Shown here in pieces: positions 53,665 to 62,342 of a stretch of DNA of 64,000 nt. The DNA is taken from the NCBI RefSeq assembly GCF_900000175.1, contig NZ_CWGJ01000005.1:1-64000 (forward strand). The letters are read 5' to 3'. The position numbers and the translations under genes were made by a program. The notes under the pieces were generated by a model. That model had not been told where the DNA came from, made no database searches, and worked only from the letters and a program-made list of their open reading frames with translations. Each line of letters begins with the position of its first letter. Position 1 is the stretch's first letter. This DNA comes from Estrella lausannensis (GTDB lineage Bacteria; Chlamydiota; Chlamydiia; Chlamydiales; Criblamydiaceae).

Positions 53665-55707
53665 TTACAGAATACGTTCCAGAATGGAGGGCACGGTAAA
53701 CCCAAACTCTTCCGCAAGCTCGGGAGCCGGTGCGGACAGGCCGAATGTATCCATCGAGATGGCGATACCTTCGCGGCCGATGTACTTGTGCCAGCCAAAT
53801 TCGACCCCCGCTTCAATGCTGACCCGTTTCCCAAGGTCGCCTCCGAAGACGCTCTCCTTATAGCTTGCGTCCTGTTCTTCGAAAATCTCAAAGCAGGGCA
53901 TTGAGATGACGCGGACGGATTTGCCGAGCTTCTCCAATTCTTTAGCAATGTCGAGAGCCAGTGAAAGTTCCGATCCTGTCGCTACAAGCATGTAGTCAGG
54001 TTTTCTCGTCTCTTTCATGACGATGTAGGCCCCCCTGCCCATTCCCTGGGAGTAAGGGACTTTTGTCTCTTTCAGCTCCGGCAGATTCTGACGCGACAGG
54101 CTGAGTGCAGTCGGGCCTTTGTAAGTCAGCGCGGCAAGCCAGGCCATTTTCACTTCGTTGCTGTCTCCCGGACGGATGAAGTGCAAGTTGGGTATTGCCC
54201 GCAGGGCGGCGTAGTGCTCAATCGACTGGTGGGTAGGGCCGTCTTCTCCTAAGAAAATGGAGTCATGCGTAAATTGGTATACGACCTGAACTTTCATGAG
54301 AGATGCAAGGCGGATTGCGTTGCGCATGTAGTCGGAGAAGGTTAAGAAGGTGCCGATGTAAGGGATTATCATTCCTGTTTCGGCCATTCCTGTCGCCATC
54401 GTCGCCATTCCGAATTCACGGACGCCGAATTTGATGTTTCTTCCCTTGAAACTTCCCGGCTTTACCGCGTCGGCCTCTTTGATCCAGGTCATGTCGGAGC
54501 AGGAAAGGTCTGCCGATCCGCCGTAGATAAAGGGCATGGTCTTGCAAAGTTCCTGGATGACGGCGTTGGAAGCGTTTCTGCCTGCGATGGGGTTCTTGAT
54601 TTCAATCTTATAGAGTCTCTCTTCGATGTCTGTAGGGAGAGACTTTTCCTGCATTTTCACAAATTCGTCGAAGAGAGCGGGGTTTTCCTGTTTCCAGGCG
54701 GCGAATTTTTTATTCCACGCCTCTTCCAAGGCTTCTTGCTCTTTCAGTTTTTTTGCGAAGTAATCATATACCGATTGCGAAACATAGAAAGGTTCCAAGG
54801 GCAATCCCAGAGCTTCTTTTGTCAGTTTAAGCTCATCAGGTCCAAGAGGTGATCCGTGTACTTTACTTGTTCCTGCCCTGTTGGGAGAGCCTTTCCCGAT
54901 GATGGTGCGGGCGATGATCAGTCTGGGTTGCTTTTGGTCTTTTCTTGCCAGGGTCATCGTTCTGTGGATGTCGTCGAAATCGTGGCCATCCATCTCGAAT
55001 ACTTCAAAGCCATAGGCCTTGTAGCGCTCTTTGGTGTTTTCGGAACAGGAGTCGCTTAAAGGACCGTCCAGGGAGACTTTGTTGGCATCATAGATAACGA
55101 TCAGGTTGTTTAAGCAGAGGTGTCCTGAGAGAGAAGAAACTTCGGAAGAGACACCCTCCATGATATCGCCATCGCCGACGAGGCAGTAGACTTTACTGTC
55201 GAATAGGGATTGCTTTTCGGTATTGAACTTGGCGGCCAGTAGCTTAAGGCCAAGAGCTTGCCCTGAGGCGTTGCCGATTCCTTGGCCGAGCGGGCCTGTC
55301 GTTGTTTCCACTCCGTCTGTTTCATGCGATTCGGGGTGCCCGGGAGTAATGGAGTGGAGCTGTCTGAAGTTCTTGATGTCTTCCAGCGTCACTTTGAATC
55401 CCGACAGGTGCAGAAGGGAGTAGAGCCACATGGAGCCGTGTCCGGCAGAGAGGATGAATCGGTCACGGTTGATCCAGGAGGAGTGTTTTGGGTTATGGCG
55501 CATTGCGATGCCATAGAGGTAAGCCCCAATCTCAGCGCAGCCAAGAGGCAGTCCGGGGTGGCCGGAGTTCGCTTTTTGGACAGCGTCGATGGAGAGAACA
55601 CGTACGGCCGCAGCGATTTTTGCTAAATTGGCTTTCGTTTCGCTATCAAGAGCAGGGATGTCATTTGGCATATTCATTCCGCTGCCTTTCATCTGTTGAG
55701 TCTCCAT
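53665..55707 (-). CDS. tkt: Transketolase
   Basis: 680 aa; AAAGGAC ribosome site seven bases upstream. Thiamine diphosphate enzyme of the pentose phosphate pathway. KANSGHPGLPLG and GDGDIMEG (TPP and metal binding), GQGIGNASGQALG and the pyrimidine-domain FLGEDGPTHQ are all seen. The N-terminus has about 10 extra residues (METQQMKGSGMNMPN), so MNMPN could be the real start. Proximal gene of the tkt-hemE-hemG operon. Chlamydia also has tktB close to the hem cluster. Confidence 0.97.
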   Translation of the reverse strand: METQQMKGSGMNMPNDIPALDSETKANLAKIAAAVRVLSIDAVQKANSGHPGLPLGCAEIGAYLYGIAMRHNPKHSSWINRDRFILSAGHGSMWLYSLLHLSGFKVTLEDIKNFRQLHSITPGHPESHETDGVETTTGPLGQGIGNASGQALGLKLLAAKFNTEKQSLFDSKVYCLVGDGDIMEGVSSEVSSLSGHLCLNNLIVIYDANKVSLDGPLSDSCSENTKERYKAYGFEVFEMDGHDFDDIHRTMTLARKDQKQPRLIIARTIIGKGSPNRAGTSKVHGSPLGPDELKLTKEALGLPLEPFYVSQSVYDYFAKKLKEQEALEEAWNKKFAAWKQENPALFDEFVKMQEKSLPTDIEERLYKIEIKNPIAGRNASNAVIQELCKTMPFIYGGSADLSCSDMTWIKEADAVKPGSFKGRNIKFGVREFGMATMATGMAETGMIIPYIGTFLTFSDYMRNAIRLASLMKVQVVYQFTHDSIFLGEDGPTHQSIEHYAALRAIPNLHFIRPGDSNEVKMAWLAALTYKGPTALSLSRQNLPELKETKVPYSQGMGRGAYIVMKETRKPDYMLVATGSELSLALDIAKELEKLGKSVRVISMPCFEIFEEQDASYKESVFGGDLGKRVSIEAGVEFGWHKYIGREGIAISMDTFGLSAPAPELAEEFGFTVPSILERIL

Positions 55708-55858
55708 GGAGCTGTCCTTTCTTTCAATATTAGCAGGAGCATTGAGCAGAGGAGTTGAAGAGTTGTCTGCCGTGCACCTTCAAAATCATTCACTTTGTGC
55801 GGTCTTTTTGCTCTGTTGCCCAACTTGTCAAAATCGGCGAAGTTGGGTGCAATCGACT

Positions 55859-55908
55859 ATATACCGAAAGTATCTCGAAATTCCAAATTTTGAGATACTT
55901 TCGGTATA
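55859..55908. repeat. Minimal MITE-like copy: two ends joined into one palindrome
   Basis: TATACCGAAAGTATCTC at the left and GAGATACTTTCGGTATA at the right with about 14 bp between, of which GAAATT and AAATTT also pair. The 50-bp structure is a near-perfect hairpin made only of the element's ends. It lies in the 409-bp gap upstream of tkt; the rest of that gap (55709-56116) holds no gene that I can support. Confidence 0.85.
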
Positions 55909-56116
55909 ACCGGAACGGAGCCGGGTTCGCATTAGACCGCTCAAGGATAATGTAACTGCAAGATGGGATAAGTGCAAGCGGCTCTTTAGCAGGTGCTCAT
56001 TTCTTGACGATTGCCGCCCACTCTCTCAGAAACTGACTCTAAAAAAATCATGCGATTTCAGTTTTAAGACGGGCTCTTAGAGTCTAATTCAATGGCAAAG
56101 CGTACCGATGCATTTT

Positions 56117-57295
56117 TTAAGAAGCGATGGTCGTCAGTAGCTTGGGGATGATCTCTTTGATGGTTCTAGCCCGGTGGTTCCAGGTGTGATTTTGCAGCAC
56201 TTTCTCCTTGGCCAGTCTTACCATGCCCTCAAGGCTTGTCGGGTCTTTCAGCACAGCATTGATCCGGTCGTTCATATGGCTCCATCCTTTGGGGGGATAG
56301 AGAATGATGTCGCGGCCATCGATAAACTCCTTTCTCGTATAGACAGTGTCGTTGGCGACCACCAAAGCACCAAGTAGAGGGGGGACGAATAGCCTCTCAT
56401 GCGATCCGGTTTTAAAAAAGGGACTGCTGTTCAATGAAATGCGGCTTCTTTTCAGGATTCTGTGGGATTCTTCGTAGTCGACGGGATTGTGGACGGTCAC
56501 GTTAGCCATATCGGAGAGGTAATCCTGCCATCCTCTGTAAGGGAAGATATCCCCTTCGCAGCTGCCTCCAAAGACGTGAACTTTAGCATCCTTGATAGAA
56601 CGGATCAGCCGGATGCGGTCCAGCCCTCGCGTGTAGATATCGAGATAGCGGAAGATCTGCATGAAGTCGATCTCTTTTGGCGAGATGTTTTGGTTGCTCA
56701 GAGCGACTGCCAAGGCGGCATGAAGGGGAGTGACGTTGTCATTTAAGAAAATTTCGATGCTCTCTTCCAAAAGGGAGACCTCCCCTTTCGTTAGCTCCTC
56801 TTGCCACCTTTCCCTAAGCGATAGATAGTCGTAGCAGCTGCCGATGAAAACTACATCGAACTCTTTCTCTTCCGCTTTCTCCTCTGCAAGCTCCCGGCTT
56901 GCGCCATGGGGGAGAAAAAAGACGTTTTGCTTTCCAAAGCTTTTAATTCCTTCTACATCGGATCTGTCGACTACCGAGACGATGCTATAGGGAGCGGCGA
57001 CCATATCCATATAGTAAAGAGCCGGGTCAACCAGGATGCTGAGGTGAGGTATTTTCAGCTGCTCCCAAAGGTACTTGCCGTCAGCGCTTGGCACAAAGCT
57101 GTTAAAGGAAATGGTAAGATCGGGAGAGGCCTGATGGATTTTAAAGTGGGGCATTTTGCGGAACTGGGGATCTTCTACATCAAAGATCGTCGATTCAACA
57201 CCCTCTTCTTCAAATGCTTTGGATAGTTCTTTGGTGAAATGGCGCTTTGATTGGTACTGATTATAATTGGTCAAAAAACAGACTCGTTCCAGCAT
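56117..57295 (-). CDS. CgeB-like glycosyltransferase
   Basis: 392 aa from the ATG at 57295 (MLERVCFLTNYNQY); in-frame codons further upstream would overlap the previous gene more. The C-terminal half has ISLNSSPFFKTGSHERLFVPPLLGALVVANDT, the pattern of GT-B proteins of the CgeB/spore-maturation type, in which a Gly/Arg-rich helix binds the sugar nucleotide. The first half is a Rossmann-like part with DVVFIGSCYDYLSLRER. Function in surface glycan or glycoprotein modification is likely but the donor is unknown. Confidence 0.72.
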   Translation of the reverse strand: MLERVCFLTNYNQYQSKRHFTKELSKAFEEEGVESTIFDVEDPQFRKMPHFKIHQASPDLTISFNSFVPSADGKYLWEQLKIPHLSILVDPALYYMDMVAAPYSIVSVVDRSDVEGIKSFGKQNVFFLPHGASRELAEEKAEEKEFDVVFIGSCYDYLSLRERWQEELTKGEVSLLEESIEIFLNDNVTPLHAALAVALSNQNISPKEIDFMQIFRYLDIYTRGLDRIRLIRSIKDAKVHVFGGSCEGDIFPYRGWQDYLSDMANVTVHNPVDYEESHRILKRSRISLNSSPFFKTGSHERLFVPPLLGALVVANDTVYTRKEFIDGRDIILYPPKGWSHMNDRINAVLKDPTSLEGMVRLAKEKVLQNHTWNHRARTIKEIIPKLLTTIAS

Positions 57296-58382
57296 GGTGC
57301 TTAGTACCTTCGTTAGAAAGCCAGTCTCTGGCATTTCGTTCATAATTGTAGATCTGAATCCAGTCATTCGGAGGATAGCGGGGATGGCGATGATTTTCAA
57401 CCATCCATTCAGGCTCTTTCGGCGGAATCCACTCTAGCGGCATATATCGATGCATGTTAACGGATTGAAAAAGTCCGAACATCATATGTTGAAAGGCAAA
57501 GCGGCTCACGTCCTTCAATGCGCTCCGCCTTCCGATCAACCTTCGGCTGGCGGAGGCAGCTTCCTCCACTTTTGAGACCATCTCCCGATAGGTAGGGGAT
57601 GCTCCTGACAGCTCGAACACCATTTCGATGACACCCTTGTTCTCTTCAAGAAACCCCAGCAGCAGCTCTTTGTCGTCGATCAGCGCCTCGTAGCACTTTT
57701 CTAAATTAACGAAGAATTCCTCTGTCCCCTCTTTCAGCGCCTGCGGGCTGAGTGAAAAGGCCTCGGCGGCGCTCATCATACGCATACTCAGCGTGAACAG
57801 TCTTTTCAAAATATCAATCAAGTGGCGGAATATTTTGCTCAGAATTCGAAAAAATGCGTTGAAAAAGCTCCTGATGGAATTTGTAATTGCCGCGGAGAGG
57901 AATTGGCTCTCGCCTGGTTTCAGCCAGCGAGATCTTTGGTAGAGTTCTGTGTTGTCAAAGGCGGTTTCCGATAGTTTTTTGATCTCTTGTAAAAGAAGAA
58001 GCTCTTCACGGGCGCATTCTGCGATCCTGGTGGCGATGAGCACAGAACCGGCGGCCAGTTTTACGAAAAAATTATCCCCTGCCAACCAATTCACGGAGTG
58101 TCCCGCGGCCAGTTGGATAAAGTTGTCAGGATTGCCGTAAGTAGTGGCCTTCTCAAAGAGCTTCCAGACGAAATGCACTTTTTGCACTGCGGAAAGGACC
58201 TGATCCCAAAAATAGGAGGTTTCCCCTCTTTCGAGTACAAGAGTGCGTGTCGCTGATTGAACGACATGGAGGGGATTGATGATAGCCACGTTGGATTTGC
58301 CTCCGGCGGATTTAGCTATTGGAAGGAGTGTTGTAGGAACCGCATGTTGGGCAGCGTGGTATTTTTCGGGCTTCGGCATCAA
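57261..58382 (-). CDS. Helical membrane-associated protein of unknown function
   Basis: 373 aa. Mostly long alpha helices, with amphipathic to hydrophobic segments near 95-115 (VKLAAGSVLIATRIAECA) and 167-200 (SFFNAFFRILSKIFRHLIDILKRLF), the latter with Lys/Arg on one face. A C-terminal EWIPPKEPEWMV and RHPRYPPNDW are Pro/Trp-rich. No known family. Its 5' end overlaps the next gene by 71 bp and its 3' end overlaps the CgeB-like gene, so the three are likely one operon. The true start may lie further in, since ATG 58382 has no strong ribosome site. Confidence 0.6.
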   Translation of the reverse strand: MMPKPEKYHAAQHAVPTTLLPIAKSAGGKSNVAIINPLHVVQSATRTLVLERGETSYFWDQVLSAVQKVHFVWKLFEKATTYGNPDNFIQLAAGHSVNWLAGDNFFVKLAAGSVLIATRIAECAREELLLLQEIKKLSETAFDNTELYQRSRWLKPGESQFLSAAITNSIRSFFNAFFRILSKIFRHLIDILKRLFTLSMRMMSAAEAFSLSPQALKEGTEEFFVNLEKCYEALIDDKELLLGFLEENKGVIEMVFELSGASPTYREMVSKVEEAASASRRLIGRRSALKDVSRFAFQHMMFGLFQSVNMHRYMPLEWIPPKEPEWMVENHRHPRYPPNDWIQIYNYERNARDWLSNEGTKHHAGTSLFFDQL

Positions 58383-58545
58383 GAAATGAGCTTAGGCAAT
58401 ATTCACACCGGTGAAGTTTAACAGGGGAAAACGGTTTGGTTCGTTTTTTCTTAAGAAGCAGAAAATAAACCCATGGCAAGGCGATCATGAGAGTGGTAAT
58501 CACAAAATAGAGTGTGATGGCCGATTCTAAGGAGACTTGGATCAT
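58312..58545 (-). CDS. Small membrane protein with zinc ribbon
   Basis: 77 aa. One transmembrane helix at about residues 10-31 (AITLYFVITTLMIALPWVYFLLL), a Lys-rich stop-transfer segment, then C47-x-x-C50 and C65-x-x-C68 forming a four-Cys zinc ribbon (HRCEYCLSSF ... PRCPTCGSYN). Similar tiny proteins with a ribbon behind a membrane segment exist widely, but I cannot name a function. It starts the operon of overlapping unknown genes. Confidence 0.7.
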   Translation of the reverse strand: MIQVSLESAITLYFVITTLMIALPWVYFLLLKKKRTKPFSPVKLHRCEYCLSSFLDAEARKIPRCPTCGSYNTPSNS

Positions 58546-58682
58546 ATTTAATTCCTTAAGAGATTATCGTCTCTTATGCTTGATTTTCAAGCCTACCATT
58601 TATGATGTTTTTTAAAGAGGTTCAAATTACACTGGCTATTGCACAAGTCTTTAATCTATAGAGTTTAACAAGAGCGGTTGCG

Positions 58683-60137
58683 GTGCTTTCCATCTTATCT
58701 TCCTCCCATTTGCTAAACCCGCTGCGCATAGGAGAGAAACCTTGCCCTGAAGAGAAGTTAAGCTGGCTTGGCAGAAGCGCTGACTGGATTTTCGATTTTG
58801 GGCAGAAGAGCTATAACCTATATCCGCTTAGAGGGCGGCTTGTCGCCTGTCCTTTCCTGGATAAGCGCTGCCGCTCCTGGATTGAGATAGCCATCAAGGT
58901 GCTTCTGATTGCGACCTTCATTATTCCACTGGTCGCGCTAGCCGGTAAATGGATCCATCGGTCCGCCAACAAAATCATCGCGACTGAATACCCCGATCCT
59001 ATTTTTACCCTTTTCGAGGCAGCATCGCTTATTGAGGATCCTGGACTGAGGGAAGAGGCTCTTTTCCACTCTGAAATGGTTCTCTATCCTGATGATTTTG
59101 AAAGGAGGGTAGAAGAAGCTCTTTCAAATCCTCATCCATTCATTAAGAACGATGAGCTGATGAAGCTCTCCTCTGAAAAGGCCAAGAGAGATCCCAAACG
59201 AGCATTTTCCCTCATCAACTTGATCGATAACAGAGAGATCAAGCATCGGGCATCCATGAAGGTGCTTGCCCTGATTTTGCCGGATCATCAAGAGAGTGCG
59301 CACCTCTTTATCTCCTCCGTCCGGGAGGAAAGCCGGCGGGCGGTCTATCTCTCACTGCTGGCTGCATCCATCCATGAAAAATGGCCGGCCAGAGCAAAGC
59401 AACTCGTAGTGCAAGCTGTCGATTTGATCATAAATGTGGATGAGCCTCATCAAACCGATGCCTGTGTCAAAGCAATTCCATTTTTGTACAAGGTGGATCA
59501 TGCCGTTGGCCAAGAGATAAAGCAAAGGGCCTGTCTGATCGCAAAAAATCACGAGAGGCCTTACATGCGCGTTCAGGCTCTTTCAAAGCTGGCAAAATGT
59601 ATCCCGGTTCCCGCTGAAGCGGTCGAGTTGGTCGATGAGGCTGCCCTAGAAGCAGAGAACGAAGGGGACTTGGTATTTAGAGAGTGGGCATTGAAAAAGC
59701 TGTCTAAGACCGCTCTCTCGATTTGCCGAGAGAGAGCGATTCGCATCATCGATGAGAAAATCTCTTTGCCCCATATCAGGGCTGTCTCGCGAGCAACCGC
59801 CGCTGTATTTGAAGCAAGACTTAGCCAGACGAGAGCCAGAGAGTTTTTAAACCTGTCGAAATTGGATATTGAGTCCATAAGAGGAACTATCTTGCGCTCA
59901 GCCTGCCTCGAGGAGATGATGACGCAAGTGGCGAAGGCGGATCTTGCCTCGGCGTTTGATATGATGCAAACGCTGCAAGATAGCCATGAAAAACAAATCG
60001 CAGGGGAAGCTGTGATTTTGGAGATGGCCGTCACCGCTCCACAAGAGGCTTTGCTGTTGGCAAAAGCTGAAGAGGGCCCCTCGCGAGACAGGCTGCTCTT
60101 GAATATCGTAAGGAAGATAGTAGATAGGGCCGGCTGA
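58683..60137 (+). CDS. Membrane-anchored alpha-helical-repeat protein
   Basis: 484 aa; starts with GTG, with an AGAGCGG site upstream. Residues 70-94 are hydrophobic (VLLIATFIIPLVALAGKW). From about 115 on the protein is a regular chain of 30-40 residue helical pairs (DPGLREEALFHSE, IDNREIKHRASMKV, EKWPARAKQLVVQA, EERAIRIIDEK-like), an alpha-solenoid of HEAT or Sel1-like repeats. Such repeats usually bind proteins. No catalytic motif. Hydrophobic segment position resembles the genes at 16717, 18018 and 30045. Confidence 0.7.
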   Translation: MLSILSSSHLLNPLRIGEKPCPEEKLSWLGRSADWIFDFGQKSYNLYPLRGRLVACPFLDKRCRSWIEIAIKVLLIATFIIPLVALAGKWIHRSANKIIATEYPDPIFTLFEAASLIEDPGLREEALFHSEMVLYPDDFERRVEEALSNPHPFIKNDELMKLSSEKAKRDPKRAFSLINLIDNREIKHRASMKVLALILPDHQESAHLFISSVREESRRAVYLSLLAASIHEKWPARAKQLVVQAVDLIINVDEPHQTDACVKAIPFLYKVDHAVGQEIKQRACLIAKNHERPYMRVQALSKLAKCIPVPAEAVELVDEAALEAENEGDLVFREWALKKLSKTALSICRERAIRIIDEKISLPHIRAVSRATAAVFEARLSQTRAREFLNLSKLDIESIRGTILRSACLEEMMTQVAKADLASAFDMMQTLQDSHEKQIAGEAVILEMAVTAPQEALLLAKAEEGPSRDRLLLNIVRKIVDRAG

Positions 60138-60150
60138 TTTTATCTGGAAA

Positions 60151-60236
60151 ATATCTCGAAATTTGGTATGGGGGCTTTCGGTATAAGAGACTGCCCACAA
60201 ACACTTTGTACTATTTTAGTTTATGGGCAATCTTTT
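60151..60236 (+). terminator. Terminator-like hairpin beside a MITE-like end
   Basis: TGCCCACAAAC (60192-60202) pairs with GTTTATGGGCA (60219-60229) and is followed by ATCTTTT. It comes 55 bp after the helical-repeat gene and on the same strand. Just before it, ATATCTCGAAATTTGG...CTTTCGGTATA (60151-60185) is an end pair of the MITE-like family. Confidence 0.65.
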
Positions 60237-60250
60237 AGTTATCGGCCAGT

Positions 60251-60670
60251 TTAGTTAAGAGTGAACATGTTGAACTTAGCTTCTCTTTCCTTTTTTCTGA
60301 GAAGATACAGTTCTTTGTTCTGCTCTTTTCTGTCCATTTTCAGACGCATTTTCTGAATCCTCTCCTCAAGTCCCATCCCTTCCTTTTTGCAGCGAGTCGC
60401 CCTATTGGCCTCTCTTGCTGTGGGCGCTTGAATTTCGGTTTGTTGTGGTTGATGAATAGTTCTGATCGCCCTTGTATGAGTTTTGTAAGTTAGAGAGTTG
60501 TTTTTTTCTTGCTGCAAGCTGGCGTGCCTGCATGACTGTTTTTTGGAGGGGTATCTTACATGAACTTGAACAATGGGTTCCGCTCTTTCAATTAGCGCGG
60601 GTAGTACGGGAGTGTTCGGAGGGACGGCGTGATTTGGATATGCCGGTACGTGGACGAAGTTGTTTCCCAT
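60251..60670 (-). CDS. Small basic protein with C-terminal coiled coil
   Basis: 139 aa with AAGGT upstream. A Pro/Val-rich start (VHVPAYPNHAVPPNTPVLPA) is followed by a basic, Gln/Thr-rich middle and a strongly charged helix (EERIQKMRLKMDRKEQNKE) at about 102-130. No family recognised. Proline-rich and basic parts without a signal fit a secreted or nucleic-acid-associated small protein, but a chance frame is possible. Confidence 0.4.
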   Translation of the reverse strand: MGNNFVHVPAYPNHAVPPNTPVLPALIERAEPIVQVHVRYPSKKQSCRHASLQQEKNNSLTYKTHTRAIRTIHQPQQTEIQAPTAREANRATRCKKEGMGLEERIQKMRLKMDRKEQNKELYLLRKKEREAKFNMFTLN

Positions 60671-60800
60671 AGTGGTATTGTTACCTTATTATTTAAAAAA
60701 GGTTGATCGAATGTGGTTATTTCCTCAGGAGAGGATGTTCCTTGCCTGATTAAACCCTGGACACTGTAGCATGAGAGTCGTTTTGAATCTAATAAAAACG

Positions 60801-61559
60801 TCAGGGATATGCTGTGAGAGGGTTTTCTTCGGTGATGGTAACTTCAATTAACCCTTTAATAAGAGGCACCGGCGTATTGGCCTTGAAGGAAAGGGCGGCT
60901 ATGACCGTTTCTGCTTTTTTGCGGATCGGTTCATCGGAGTAGGCTGAAACAAGTCTGGAAGAGGCAACCTCCCCTGATGAGCAATCGACTATGCACTCGA
61001 AGACGAAAACGTGGCGCTTGGCTCTCTCGCCAAAGGCACGAGTCTTTTGCTCTTCGAAGTTTGTAAGGGTGATTAGAGCTGTTTCGGAGAGCCCGCCGCC
61101 CAGCTTTATTTCGAGGGGAGGATAGTATCTCCCTCTGGAAGGTAGCGCCCGTTCTTTTTTGGCTGACTCCTTTAAAAATGCGGCATAGACGGCATCTGTT
61201 TTTTCTTCCGATAAGATATCCGCCGGCGCTTCGGCGAGGCTCTCCGGCAGCAGAAGGGGGGAGGCTTGCCTCGTAAGGGCTTGAAGCAGAGACTCGGTCT
61301 CGGCTTCTCTTTCACCCGAGTAGGAAATGGGCTCTTCCATCTCCCTTGTCTCGATGGCTACAAAAACTTTCCCCTTTTCCTTATAGGGTGTCTCCCGGTC
61401 GGGTCTTCCGGTATCGACAAGCAGAAAGAATAGCAAGTGGTAGATAACGGCCAAAGAGAGCGCCAGGAGAAGGGGTTTGGATAAGCCAAAGGAGGTCTTT
61501 CCGCTTAAATGGATTAAGTTCTTATGCCCTCCCTCTCGTCTGATTTTTAGCCTGGACAC
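60801..61559 (-). CDS. TonB/TolA-like energy-transduction protein
   Basis: 252 aa; GTG start with AAAGGGG upstream. N-terminal membrane anchor at about residues 29-48 (PLLLALSLAVIYHLLFFLLV), a Glu-rich periplasmic linker, and a C-terminal domain (residues about 160-250) with the TonB/TolA-like pattern: FECIVDCSSGEVASSRLV, then EPIRKKAETVIAALSFK and LIKGLIEVTIT. Its place right after exbD supports the role; it matches the CT598-type gene of Chlamydia in position. Confidence 0.72.
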   Translation of the reverse strand: MSRLKIRREGGHKNLIHLSGKTSFGLSKPLLLALSLAVIYHLLFFLLVDTGRPDRETPYKEKGKVFVAIETREMEEPISYSGEREAETESLLQALTRQASPLLLPESLAEAPADILSEEKTDAVYAAFLKESAKKERALPSRGRYYPPLEIKLGGGLSETALITLTNFEEQKTRAFGERAKRHVFVFECIVDCSSGEVASSRLVSAYSDEPIRKKAETVIAALSFKANTPVPLIKGLIEVTITEENPLTAYP

Positions 61560-61580
61560 TCACGACCCCTTTTTCAATGA

Positions 61581-62015
61581 TTAAGAATCGGACAGGGAAG
61601 TGTCATAGACGAGCCTGATCGAAGAGAAGCTCTCCTTGGCTATGGAGAGGATCTTTAGAAAGGAGTCATAGTCTACCCGTTTGTCGATGGAAAGCACTAA
61701 AGTAGGCGGTGTTTCCGGATTTTGTCTCGTGAGCGCCTCATGCTCTTTTTTCAGGGCAGCGTCGAGCGAGGGGATATCGACAATGTTCTTCTTCGAGCCA
61801 AGATATAGTACATGCTGGGCGTCCATGACGAGGATCAGCCTTGTTGTCACGGCATCATCCTCCCTTTCGATCTGGGGGTGTTCTATATAGAGGGACTTTA
61901 GCGGTAGAATTTCCGAGGAGATAATAAAGAAGATGAGCATCAGAAAGACAACATCGACAAGGGGCGTCATGTCGATCAGCGTAAACGAAGGTTTCAGCTT
62001 GGTCTTGAAGCGCAT
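61581..62015 (-). CDS. exbD: ExbD/TolR-family proton-channel protein
   Basis: 144 aa from the ATG at 62015 (MRFKTKLKPSFTLIDMTPLVDVVFL); the longer frame reaches into a repeat. Single transmembrane helix with the proton-carrying Asp in PLVDVVFLMLIFFII (about D20), then a periplasmic domain with LVLSIDKRVDYDSFLKIL. Works with ExbB and a TonB- or TolA-like partner to use proton flow for outer-membrane work. A MITE-like element is wedged between it and exbB. Confidence 0.9.
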   Translation of the reverse strand: MRFKTKLKPSFTLIDMTPLVDVVFLMLIFFIISSEILPLKSLYIEHPQIEREDDAVTTRLILVMDAQHVLYLGSKKNIVDIPSLDAALKKEHEALTRQNPETPPTLVLSIDKRVDYDSFLKILSIAKESFSSIRLVYDTSLSDS

Positions 62016-62053
62016 AGCAATCTCATTTTTTTTATTGTACCGATCGCATCGTA

Positions 62054-62240
62054 AATTTTGAGACACTTTCGGTATATACCGAAAAGTATCTCAAAAATTG
62101 GGGTTTTGGCAAAGAGAAAGCCTCGGGATTGAAAGATTACAAGTCACCTAATATTAGAAATATGAGGTGACTTGTAATCTTTCAATCGCGAGAGCTTTCT
62201 CTTTGCCAAAAGTCAATTTGAGAGACACTTTCGGTACAAT
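62054..62240. mobile_element. Essentially full-length MITE-like hairpin element between exbB and exbD
   Basis: The main palindrome runs from about 62077 (TACCGAAAAGTATCTC) to 62236 (CACTTTCGGTA), 160 bp, with arms of about 76 bp: TTTTGGCAAAGAGAAAG...GATTGAAAGATTACAAGTCA and their mirrored counterparts around a short ATATTAGAAATAT centre. An extra inverted end (AATTTTGAGACACTTTCGG at 62055-62073) abuts it on the left. It is too short to encode a transposase, so it would move only in trans. Confidence 0.85.
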
Positions 62241-62342
62241 TTCAGTCTCTAGTCTTCTCTTGTGTCCAGGAGAATATCAACGATTTCGTTGGACGAGGTT
62301 TCCATCTCAAGAACAAAAGTCTCGATTTTGCTGACGATATAG

